Notes under the pieces: model-generated | Told to the model about the DNA's origin: nothing | Seen by the model: only the letters and a program-made list of their open reading frames with translations | Databases searched by the model: none | DNA from: a bacterium | GTDB lineage: Bacteria > Acidobacteriota > Blastocatellia > Pyrinomonadales > Pyrinomonadaceae | Assembly: GCA_029945985.1 (NCBI GenBank) | Contig: JAQSDP010000031.1 | Location: forward strand, 1 to 8,437 | DNA: 8,437 nt | Direction of reading: 5' to 3' | Position numbers and translations under genes: made by a program | Shown: positions 1 through 6,402 of the stretch, one piece after another | Layout: each line of letters begins with the position of its first letter | Numbering within the stretch: position 1 is the first letter of the stretch

Positions 1-1
1 A

Positions 2-1357
2 TACCAATGTTTTTCGGCCTTTGCGGGTAACCCCCTTCTGATCTCGCCGGAGATGCTGGTCGAGGATGACCTTCTTGAGGGGAACTTCTTGAAGAACAAG
101 CCGGACTTTCCAGATCACAAGGTAGATTTTGGCGGCGTGTACGACTGGAAGAACGAAATGCTTCCGAGGGCCTACAAAGCATTTCATCAGACCACGAGCG
201 TCGATCTTCGCGGCCGTTTCGAGAAGTTTAATCAAGAGAATGATTGGTGGCTCGAGGACTACGCAGGGTTTAAGGCGATCAAAGCGGAACATGACGGGAA
301 TGCATGGTATAAATGGCCGGATCAGATGAAGCTCCGGATGCCTGAGGCTCTTGCGGCTGAGGCTGAAAGGCTCTATGAACAGGTCCAGGCAGAAAAGTTT
401 TATCAGTTTATTTTCTATTCGCAGTGGGGCCGGCTGAAGGAATACGCAGCGAAGAAGGGAATCAAGATCATCGGTGACATTCCCATTTTCGTCGCGCTCG
501 ACTCTTCTGACGTATGGTGTAACCAGGACAAGTTCAAGCTTAACGATGACGGGTCGCCGAAGGTGATCGCAGGCGTGCCGCCGGATTACTTCTCGAAGAC
601 CGGCCAGCTTTGGGGGAACCCGATATACGATTGGGACGCGATGCGAAGCGACGGATTCAGTTGGTGGATCGCACGGGTCGCCGCGACGCTAAAAAATGTA
701 GACCTCGTTCGGGTCGATCATTTCCGCGGATTCGCCGCAGCGTGGGAAGTGCCGGGCGAAGACGACACGGCGGAGAATGGCCGTTGGGTCGACGTGCCTG
801 GAATGGAGTTGTTCCATGCGTTAAAGCGAACGTTCGGCGAGCTTCCGGTGATCGCTGAAGATCTCGGCGTGATCACTCCGGATGTCGAGGAACTCCGCGA
901 TGGGTTTGAATTTCCGGGAATGCGGATCCTGCAATTCGCTTTCGGTGGGGATGCGAAGAATCACGACTTGCCGCACAACTACATCGAGAACTGTATTGCC
1001 TATACGGGCACGCATGACAATGACACGACGGTTGGCTGGTGGTTCTCGCAGGCCGGTGCAGGCTCGACCCGCGACGCCGCTGAGATCAGCCGAGAACATG
1101 AATATTGCCTGAAATATATGTGCACCGACGGCAGCAAGATCCATTGGGATTTCATTCGAACCGTGTGGGCGTCTGTCGCACACACGGCCATCGCTCCTTT
1201 GCAAGACGTTCTAGGGATCGGCACCGAGGGCCGCATGAATCTGCCGGCGTCGACGGCCGGGAATTGGTTCTGGCGATATACCGACGGTGCGATCACGCAG
1301 GAGATGATCGAGCAATTGAGGGAGTTGACCGAAACGTACGGGCGCGATGCGAGATAG
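2..1357 (+). CDS. malQ: 4-alpha-glucanotransferase (amylomaltase, GH77), 5' truncated
   Basis: Cytoplasmic disproportionating enzyme that transfers alpha-1,4-glucan segments between maltodextrins and releases glucose; it belongs to maltose/maltodextrin catabolism. The frame is open from base 2 to the TAG at 1355-1357, giving 451 visible residues. It enters at YQCFSAFAGNPLLISPE, a block lying near the N-terminus of MalQ proteins, so I estimate about 40-60 residues are missing upstream; the ATG at 53 is internal. The GH77 acids are all present, numbering from the first visible residue: nucleophile D239 in RVDHFRGF, acid/base E286 in IAEDLG, and third acid D339 in GTHDNDTT. The C-terminal FWRYTDG is also typical of the family. 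It stands first in the visible part of a co-directional glucan cluster, 22 bases before a GH13 gene. Family assignment is very secure; only the N-terminus is unknown. Confidence 0.96.
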   Translation, partial: YQCFSAFAGNPLLISPEMLVEDDLLEGNFLKNKPDFPDHKVDFGGVYDWKNEMLPRAYKAFHQTTSVDLRGRFEKFNQENDWWLEDYAGFKAIKAEHDGNAWYKWPDQMKLRMPEALAAEAERLYEQVQAEKFYQFIFYSQWGRLKEYAAKKGIKIIGDIPIFVALDSSDVWCNQDKFKLNDDGSPKVIAGVPPDYFSKTGQLWGNPIYDWDAMRSDGFSWWIARVAATLKNVDLVRVDHFRGFAAAWEVPGEDDTAENGRWVDVPGMELFHALKRTFGELPVIAEDLGVITPDVEELRDGFEFPGMRILQFAFGGDAKNHDLPHNYIENCIAYTGTHDNDTTVGWWFSQAGAGSTRDAAEISREHEYCLKYMCTDGSKIHWDFIRTVWASVAHTAIAPLQDVLGIGTEGRMNLPASTAGNWFWRYTDGAITQEMIEQLRELTETYGRDAR

Positions 1358-1362
1358 CTTTT

Positions 1363-1453
1363 ACCGCAGATAAACGCAAATGAACGCAGATATAAAATCT
1401 CTAATGAATTGTATTCTCTTTCAGATCCGCGTTGATCTGCGTTCATCCGCGGT
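1363..1453. repeat. Imperfect inverted repeat with 29-bp arms overlapping a GH13 start
   Basis: The left arm (1363-1391) and the reverse complement of the right arm (1425-1453) match at 24 of 29 positions, separated by 33 bases. Each arm is built from a degenerate 10-base unit like CGCAGATAAA, so the element is both palindromic and internally periodic. The outer ends read ACCGC and GCGGT. It starts 5 bases after the malQ stop, contains both candidate start codons of the next gene (1380 in the left arm, 1404 in the spacer), and its right arm is translated as part of that protein's signal-peptide region. In RNA it could fold into a long hairpin. It looks like a REP-type dispersed palindrome, but I cannot see other copies in this window, so the repeat-family status is inference. 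Confidence 0.85.
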
Positions 1454-3323
1454 TCTTATCCTGGTGTTGGCGTGTCTTTACGGTTCCACATTGGCGCAGG
1501 CTCCGACTTTTGAAAAAGTAGATCCGCCGAGTTGGTGGACGCAAAGTACGATAAATCCCGTTCGCGTGTTGATCCGCGGTAAGGGGCTGAGTGGAGCTCG
1601 AATAGAATCCTCAACGCCCGGGATTACCACCGCGAACTTCGACTCGAGTGCGAATGGCCATTACCTCTTCGCCGATCTGCGGATCGCGGAAACGGTCCGC
1701 GTCGGTAAATATGATCTGCGAATCGTAACTACCGCCGGCAGCGTCAATTTTCCGTTCGAGATATTTGCTCCTCAACCTAGACTCGGGAACTACAACGGCT
1801 TCACACCCGACGACGTGATCTACTTTGTGTTCACCGACCGCTTTGCCGACGGCGACCCGACGAACAACGACCCCGCGAAATCGAAGGGGCTTTACGATCG
1901 AAAGAAAGGCCGTCACTACCATGGCGGCGACCTGCAAGGCGTCATCGAGAAGCTTCCGTACATCAAGTCCCTGGGTGCCTCGGCACTCTGGACGACGCCT
2001 GTTTACGACAACGCGGACGTTCCGGACACGAAAGAAACCTACCCGCCCGAGATGCCGACGACCACTGGATTTCACGGTTATGGGGCTGTAGATTTTTACG
2101 TCGTGGACGAACATTTGGGCAATATGGCAAAGCTCAAAGAGTTCGTTTATAAAGCGCACCAGGCAGGGTTCGTGGTGCTGCAAGATCAGGTGGTCAATCA
2201 CATCGGTCCATACCATGTTTGGGCGAGCGATCCGCCGTCACCTAACTGGTTTAACGGGACGCTCGAGAAACACGAGTCCAACAACTGGCAAAAGTGGACG
2301 GCGATGAATCCCAGGGCGACGTATCAGACTCAGCGTCGCAACATCGACGGTTGGTTCATCGACATTCTGCCCGATCTGAATCAGAACAATCCCGAGGTCG
2401 AAAAGTATCTTATCCAAAACTCGCTTTGGTGGATCGCTCAAGTCGGGTTTGACTCCATCAGGATGGACACGCTGCCGCACGTTCCACGCTCGTTCTGGGC
2501 GAAATGGGGAGCGGCCGTACACAAGGAATTCCCGAAGGTGAATATTCTCGGCGAGCTTTTCGACAGTGATCCGGTGCTGCTTTCTTACTTTCAGAAGGGA
2601 CGTCGCGGGCACGATGGAATCGACACCGAGATCGACACTCTTTACGATTTTGGACTCTTTTACCCGATCCGAAATGCTTTCGCCAACGGTGGCAACATCC
2701 GGGAAGTTTCGCAGATGTTCGCGCGCGACTGGATCTATCCCAAGTCCAGTGCGCTCGTGACCTTTCTCGGCGTTCACGATATGGAGCGATTCATGAACGA
2801 GAAGGGCGCGACCATAGAAGGGTTAAAGTTGGCGCAGACGCTGATAATGACCTCTCGCGGAACGCCGCTGCTTTATTACGGTGACGAGATCGCAATGCCG
2901 GGCGGTGCCGATCCGGACAACCGCCGCGATTTTCCAGGGGGATTTCCCGGCGATGCGCGAAACGCGTTTACTTCCCAAGGCCGCACACCCCAAGAAAACG
3001 ACGTTTGGGTTCACCTAGCCAAGCTCGGAGAATTGCGCAGGTTCCACGAACCGCTTCGCCGCGGACGTTCGCTCGATCTGGTCGACCAAGAGCAGCAGTT
3101 TGCGTATGCTCGGCTAACTGACAAGGCCGCCGTTATCGTTATACTTAACAACGACACCAGACCCGCGGAGGTGAATTTCGACCTCTCGTTCATAAGCAAA
3201 CAGATCAACGTCGACGCCACGCTAACCGACGCCCTAGGCAAATTGTCCGAGATAAAGCTCAACGACGGCAAAGTTAAAGCGACAATTCCCGGGCGATCTG
3301 CGGGCGTTTACGTAGTTAGGTAG
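1380..3323 (+). CDS. Exported GH13 cyclomaltodextrinase/neopullulanase-like enzyme
   Basis: Predicted to hydrolyse cyclodextrins, pullulan or maltodextrins outside the cytoplasmic membrane. Residues 1-41 look like a Sec signal: an n-region with R17 and R21, hydrophobic AVLILVLACLYG at 24-35, and a likely cut after TLAQA (41). Residues about 45-130 (PPSWWTQ through FEIFAP) match the Ig-like N-terminal domain of Flavobacterium-type cyclomaltodextrinase. The TIM barrel begins near 140, with DRFADGDPTNND resembling the calcium-site loop. Region I is DQVVNH; the nucleophile is D363 (IRMDT), the acid/base E392 (LGELFD), and the third acid D467 (VHDMERF). An all-beta C-domain follows from about 560. 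The length of 647 aa suits this architecture. Start choice is uncertain: ATG 1380 and ATG 1404 are in frame, neither has a clear Shine-Dalgarno, and 1404 gives a more usual 33-residue signal peptide. Substrate (cyclodextrin, pullulan or maltodextrin) cannot be fixed from sequence. VLAC is a poor lipobox, so lipidation is less likely than type I cleavage. Confidence 0.93.
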   Translation: MNADIKSLMNCILFQIRVDLRSSAVLILVLACLYGSTLAQAPTFEKVDPPSWWTQSTINPVRVLIRGKGLSGARIESSTPGITTANFDSSANGHYLFADLRIAETVRVGKYDLRIVTTAGSVNFPFEIFAPQPRLGNYNGFTPDDVIYFVFTDRFADGDPTNNDPAKSKGLYDRKKGRHYHGGDLQGVIEKLPYIKSLGASALWTTPVYDNADVPDTKETYPPEMPTTTGFHGYGAVDFYVVDEHLGNMAKLKEFVYKAHQAGFVVLQDQVVNHIGPYHVWASDPPSPNWFNGTLEKHESNNWQKWTAMNPRATYQTQRRNIDGWFIDILPDLNQNNPEVEKYLIQNSLWWIAQVGFDSIRMDTLPHVPRSFWAKWGAAVHKEFPKVNILGELFDSDPVLLSYFQKGRRGHDGIDTEIDTLYDFGLFYPIRNAFANGGNIREVSQMFARDWIYPKSSALVTFLGVHDMERFMNEKGATIEGLKLAQTLIMTSRGTPLLYYGDEIAMPGGADPDNRRDFPGGFPGDARNAFTSQGRTPQENDVWVHLAKLGELRRFHEPLRRGRSLDLVDQEQQFAYARLTDKAAVIVILNNDTRPAEVNFDLSFISKQINVDATLTDALGKLSEIKLNDGKVKATIPGRSAGVYVVR

Positions 3324-3405
3324 GCATTTTGCCCCCAAAAGGACGCGAATATCGCGAGAGCCCGTTTCTTAAACTATTCGCTCTTTTCGCGGGCAAAGAA
3401 ATCAT

Positions 3406-4740
3406 ATGGAAAACAAACCGAAGATGACGTTCTGGCAGATCTGGAACATGAGTTTCGGGTTTCTGGGTATTCAATTCGGCTGGGGTTTGCAGATGGCGAA
3501 TATGTCGCCGATTTACAAATACCTCGGTGCGGATGAGGCGAACCTGCCCTACCTCTGGCTGGCGGGACCGCTGACCGGGTTGCTGGTGCAGCCGATCGTC
3601 GGGGCGATGAGCGATCGCACGTGGACGCGGCTCGGGCGACGGCGGCCTTTCTTCCTGGTCGGAGCAGTGATCGCGAGTATCTGCCTGATCCTGATGCCTA
3701 ACTCGAGCGCGCTCTGGATGGCGGCCGGACTGCTCTGGATCATGGACGCCTCGATCAATATCACGATGGAACCCTTCCGCGCGTTCGTCGGCGACAAGCT
3801 GGCGGAAGAACAGCGCACGCTGGGCTTTGTGATGCAATCGTTTTTCATCGGGATCGGATCGACGCTCGCGAATGCACTGCCCTACATCCTCACGCTGTTC
3901 GGCGTCGTCGGCATCATGAAAAGCGGCATTCCATACTCGACGCTGATCGCATTCATCGTCGGTGCCGCCGCGTTTCTGTTTGCCGTTCTTTGGACGGTTT
4001 ACACGACCGACGAATTCCCGCCCGAGGATATCGAATCGTTCCGCCAGAAAAATGCTGAAGGCAGCATCGTTAGGAACATCTTCAAAGAGATAAGTGAGGC
4101 GGTTCGCGATATGCCGACGACGATGAAGCAGCTCGCGATCGTGCAGTTTTTCACGTGGTTCGCCCTTCCGTTCATGTGGCAATACTACGGGATTACCGTA
4201 GCCCGGCATGTGTTCGGCGGGTCCGAGGAAGGCTCGGCCGCTTTCAAAGAGGGAACGGAATGGGGCGGCGTTTGTTTCGCCATATATAATCTCGTCTGCT
4301 TTCTCTTCGCATTCGCCATACCGCCCCTGGCGAACAAGGTCGGCCGAAAAGGTGTTCACGTACTTTGCCTGTCCTTGGGCGGGCTTGGATTGATCTCGAC
4401 GTATTTTGCGGCGGGGCCGTATTTTTTATGGATCGGGATGGCGGGCGTGGGGATCGCTTGGGCGTCTATACTCTCGATGCCGTACGTTATCCTCGCCGGT
4501 GCGATCCGCCCGGAACGCATGGGCGTCTATATGGGCGTCTTCAACCTCTTCATCGTTATCCCGCAGGTCGTACAAAGCTTTCTCACCCCGCAGATCTACA
4601 AGTCGGTGCTCGGTAATAACCCTTTGAACGCAGTTATGCTCGGCGGCATCTCATTACTCGTCGCGGCTGCAGCAGTATTTATTGTTAAGGATGTGGGGTC
4701 CGCGAAAACGGAAGATGTTTCTGCGGCGGCCGGGCATTAG
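3406..4740 (+). CDS. MFS/GPH-type sugar symporter, SLC45-like (probable maltose/maltodextrin or sucrose carrier)
   Basis: Inner-membrane secondary carrier of 444 residues with about 12 hydrophobic segments in two halves and a polar central loop near residues 203-245 (TTDEFPPEDIESFRQKN onward). The first helix carries FWQIWNMSFGFLGIQFGW at 9-26. The loop between helices 2 and 3 has SDRTWTRLGRRRPFF at 69-83, the signature of the sucrose/maltose:H+ symporter (SLC45-like) branch. The matching loop of the second half reads NKVGRKGVH. Lying between two exported GH13 enzymes and downstream of malQ, it most likely imports maltose or short maltodextrins with protons; substrate is inferred from context. 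It starts 82 bases after the preceding gene. The ribosome site is weak (AAAGAA about 5 bases upstream of the ATG). There is no TonB-dependent SusC/SusD pair in the window. Family is secure, substrate moderately so. Confidence 0.92.
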   Translation: MENKPKMTFWQIWNMSFGFLGIQFGWGLQMANMSPIYKYLGADEANLPYLWLAGPLTGLLVQPIVGAMSDRTWTRLGRRRPFFLVGAVIASICLILMPNSSALWMAAGLLWIMDASINITMEPFRAFVGDKLAEEQRTLGFVMQSFFIGIGSTLANALPYILTLFGVVGIMKSGIPYSTLIAFIVGAAAFLFAVLWTVYTTDEFPPEDIESFRQKNAEGSIVRNIFKEISEAVRDMPTTMKQLAIVQFFTWFALPFMWQYYGITVARHVFGGSEEGSAAFKEGTEWGGVCFAIYNLVCFLFAFAIPPLANKVGRKGVHVLCLSLGGLGLISTYFAAGPYFLWIGMAGVGIAWASILSMPYVILAGAIRPERMGVYMGVFNLFIVIPQVVQSFLTPQIYKSVLGNNPLNAVMLGGISLLVAAAAVFIVKDVGSAKTEDVSAAAGH

Positions 4741-4753
4741 TTGAGTACGATGC

Positions 4754-4784
4754 CTCGCGAGCTAATTACTAATTAGCTTGCGAG
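4754..4784. repeat. Near-perfect 31-bp palindrome between carrier and amylase genes
   Basis: Fifteen bases (4754-4768) pair with 4770-4784 around a single central C; fourteen pairs are Watson-Crick and one (4759/4779) is G-T. The core is AGCTAATTA/TAATTAGCT and the ends are CTCGC/GCGAG. No T-run follows on either strand, so it is not a standard intrinsic terminator. It ends 17 bases before the ATG at 4802, leaving the ribosome site free. It could be an operator, an RNA stem protecting the transcript, or a dispersed palindrome. The symmetry is directly visible; the function is not. Confidence 0.85.
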
Positions 4785-4787
4785 TTC

Positions 4788-4792
4788 AAAGG
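4788..4792 (+). promoter_or_regulatory. Shine-Dalgarno AAAGG that sets the amylase start
   Basis: AAAGG lies 9 bases before the ATG at 4802. This favours 4802 over the in-frame TTG at 4778, which sits inside the palindrome and would add eight residues in front of an otherwise well-formed signal peptide. Confidence 0.7.
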
Positions 4793-4801
4793 TTAGATTC
4801 A

Positions 4802-6160
4802 ATGAAAAGAAATAGATTACTTTGCCTTTTCGTCGCAACGGCCGTTTTCGTTGCGATGGCGAACGCCCAGCCGGCAAGGGATTTCTCAAAGGAAAACGCC
4901 CGAGCGTCGCAGGAATGGGTAAAGGACGCGGTGATCTATCAGATCTTTCCCCGGCAGTATTCAGCAACGGGAGATTTCAACGGCATCACGAAAGATCTCG
5001 ATCGACTGAAGGCCTTGGGCGTCGACGTCCTTTGGCTGATGCCCATCCACCCGATCGGCGAGGCGAAGAAGAAGGGGACGATCGGGTCGCCTTATGCGGT
5101 GCGGGATTTTTACGCGATCAACCCGGATTACGGGACGGCCGCCGATTTAAAGCGGCTCCTGGCGGAATCGCACCGCCGCGGGATGAGGGTGATCATCGAC
5201 GTCGTCGCCAACCACACCGCATGGGACAGCGTCATGATGAAGACCCCGGCTTTCTACACGAAGAATGAGAGGGGCGAGATCATATCGCCCGTGCCCGACT
5301 GGGCCGACGTTGCCGACCTGAACTACGACAACCCCGAACTTCGCAAATACATGATCGACATGCTGAAGTTCTGGGTGCGTGACTTCGATCTCGACGGATT
5401 TCGCTGCGACGTGGCTGGATTCGTGCCGACCGACTTCTGGGAGACGGCTCGTGCTGAGGTTGATAAGGTGAAAGCCGATACACTTTGGCTCGCCGAGTGG
5501 GAATCACCTGATCTGCACCCGAAGGCATTCGATCTCGATTACTCGTGGGCGATGCATGCGATGCTCGACAAGGTGCTGCACGGCCAGGCGGCAGCGCATG
5601 AGATCCGCAAGGTATGGGAAGATCAGGCGTCGAAGTTTCCTAAAGGAACGCTGAAGATGCGGTTCTCGGACAATCACGACGAACGTCGGGCGATCGCGCG
5701 ATTCGGCGAAAAGGGGGCTCTCGCGGCGCAGGCTCTCGTGTTTACGCTTGACGGGGTACCGCTCTTTTACAACGGTTTGGAAGCCGGAGACACGACCGAA
5801 TCTGGCGCTCCTGCACTATTCGAAAAACGCCCGATCTTTTGGCAGTTTGCCGAACGCCGGCTGGAAATGGTGAAGTTCTATCCTGCGATGATCGCCTTGC
5901 GAAAAGGTTCGATAGCGCTGCGCCGTGGAGGCGTGACGTGGCTGAAAAATTCGGATGAGTCACGTGTGCTTTCGTTCTCCCGAAAAGCCGGAAATGAAGA
6001 GATCGTCGTGGTCATCAACACTTCAAGCACGCCGTTCTTCGGGGCAGTCGAGGTATCAGGAAGCTTCGACGAGGTCACCCCGAACGCGGCGGATCTCGCG
6101 AACGCTTTGCCGTCCCTCAGCCTCGACGGCCACGGTTTCAGGATCTTCAAGCGGCGCTAG
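4802..6160 (+). CDS. Exported GH13 alpha-amylase-family glycosidase
   Basis: Predicted alpha-glucan hydrolase of 452 residues acting outside the cytoplasmic membrane. The signal peptide is classic: MKRNR, hydrophobic LLCLFVATAVFVAM, and cleavage after ANA (residue 22), leaving QPARDF. The barrel starts at WVKDAVIYQIFPRQYS. Region I is DVVANHT; the nucleophile is D203 in GFRCDVAG, the probable acid/base E232 in LAEWESP, and the third acid D293 in SDNHDERR. A short C-terminal beta domain closes the protein, ending in GFRIFKRR. There is no N-terminal Ig-like domain and no carbohydrate-binding module, so it differs from the upstream GH13 enzyme and probably complements it on linear oligosaccharides. 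It lies 61 bases after the carrier gene and is the last gene of the cluster; its TAG stop is part of a hairpin. The exact product (alpha-amylase, maltogenic or glucosidase activity) is open. Confidence 0.92.
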   Translation: MKRNRLLCLFVATAVFVAMANAQPARDFSKENARASQEWVKDAVIYQIFPRQYSATGDFNGITKDLDRLKALGVDVLWLMPIHPIGEAKKKGTIGSPYAVRDFYAINPDYGTAADLKRLLAESHRRGMRVIIDVVANHTAWDSVMMKTPAFYTKNERGEIISPVPDWADVADLNYDNPELRKYMIDMLKFWVRDFDLDGFRCDVAGFVPTDFWETARAEVDKVKADTLWLAEWESPDLHPKAFDLDYSWAMHAMLDKVLHGQAAAHEIRKVWEDQASKFPKGTLKMRFSDNHDERRAIARFGEKGALAAQALVFTLDGVPLFYNGLEAGDTTESGAPALFEKRPIFWQFAERRLEMVKFYPAMIALRKGSIALRRGGVTWLKNSDESRVLSFSRKAGNEEIVVVINTSSTPFFGAVEVSGSFDEVTPNAADLANALPSLSLDGHGFRIFKRR

Positions 6161-6182
6161 CATTTAGCGCCGAAAATTTTTT
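6152..6182 (+). terminator. Hairpin overlapping the amylase stop codon, followed by T6
   Basis: CGGCGCTA (6152-6159) pairs perfectly with TAGCGCCG (6165-6172) around a 5-base loop, and T6 follows at 6177-6182. Four A residues separate stem and T-run, which weakens it as a canonical intrinsic terminator. The first two bases of the stop codon lie in the stem and its G opens the loop, so a terminating ribosome would compete with folding. It would end the glucan cluster transcript. Confidence 0.55.
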
Positions 6183-6314
6183 GGAAAGCGTTCACGAATG
6201 AATCTTTCTATTAAGTGAACGGAAATTAACGGTGACCAACACAGTGGCAAGCAAATTCACGGCCATTAGAAGCGGGTGAGGTCTGTTCATTGGGGCTCCT
6301 GATATATGTGTAAT
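6183..6314. other. Unexplained non-coding spacer between two terminators
   Basis: About 130 bases with no credible gene. A 7-bp inverted repeat, CGTTCAC (6189-6195) with GTGAACG (6215-6221), is the only clear local structure. I do not recognise a known riboswitch, tRNA or SRP/6S RNA core. Because a strong terminator follows directly, a short independent RNA or a leaky read-through zone are both possible. Confidence 0.4.
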
Positions 6315-6350
6315 GAAAAGCCGCGTCTGGGCTGGACGCGGCTTTTCTTT
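6315..6350 (+). terminator. Strong intrinsic terminator
   Basis: A perfect 13-bp stem (6315-6327 with 6335-6347), GC-rich in its middle (GCCGCGTC), closes a 7-base loop, and the 3' side runs into TTTTCTTT. The 5' flank has AAAA, so it may also work weakly on the other strand. It insulates the glucan cluster from the next gene, and it argues against the in-frame ATG at 6313 as that gene's start. Confidence 0.88.
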
Positions 6351-6360
6351 GTTCAGAGTT

Positions 6361-6374
6361 CACGATTTATCGTG
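6361..6374. promoter_or_regulatory. Small dyad CACGAT-TT-ATCGTG, possible operator
   Basis: A perfect 6+2+6 inverted repeat lying 28 bases before the start of the Nnr gene and overlapping the -35 position of the promoter proposed here. Its size and place suit a repressor site, but a 6-bp dyad can occur by chance and no regulator gene is visible. Confidence 0.3.
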
Positions 6375-6395
6375 TCTGCTTTCCTGTCGTACAAT
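6367..6395 (+). promoter_or_regulatory. Putative sigma-70-type promoter for nnr
   Basis: The -10 candidate TACAAT (6390-6395, 5 of 6 to consensus) has a poor -35 candidate TTATCG (6367-6372) at 17-base spacing. The expected transcription start falls at about 6402-6403, on or next to the ATG, which would give a leaderless mRNA and explain why no Shine-Dalgarno precedes the gene. Confidence 0.35.
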
Positions 6396-6402
6396 CATCC
6401 CA

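Noticed and set aside
3324..3405. Short inverted repeats such as TTTTG-CCCC-CAAAA and GCCCG...CGGGC before the carrier gene
   Set aside because: Stems of 5-6 bp with weak or long loops and no T-run; within chance for this base composition.
3316..4359. Long open frame of 347 codons on the minus strand opposite the carrier gene
   Set aside because: It is the antisense of a strongly supported membrane-protein gene; the translation is Arg/Glu/His-rich without a recognisable domain. Long antisense frames are expected in GC-rich codon usage.
4741..4775. Possible promoter before the amylase gene (TTGAGT at 4741 with a -10 within the palindrome)
   Set aside because: No -10 better than 3 of 6 at suitable spacing, so I do not call it.
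6236..6252. CAGTGGC, the reverse complement of the GCCACTG box of cobalamin riboswitches
   Set aside because: It is on the strand facing no gene, and the other conserved boxes are absent.
6232..6279. GTG-initiated 15-codon mini-frame (VTNTVASKFTAIRSG) ahead of the terminator, resembling a leader peptide
   Set aside because: No run of a regulatory amino acid, no convincing ribosome site and no visible competing antiterminator stem; probably chance.
6313..6402. 30-residue N-terminal extension of the nnr protein from ATG 6313
   Set aside because: The ATG lies at the base of a strong terminator stem, and the conserved protein begins at ATG 6403; the extra residues look like translated terminator and promoter.
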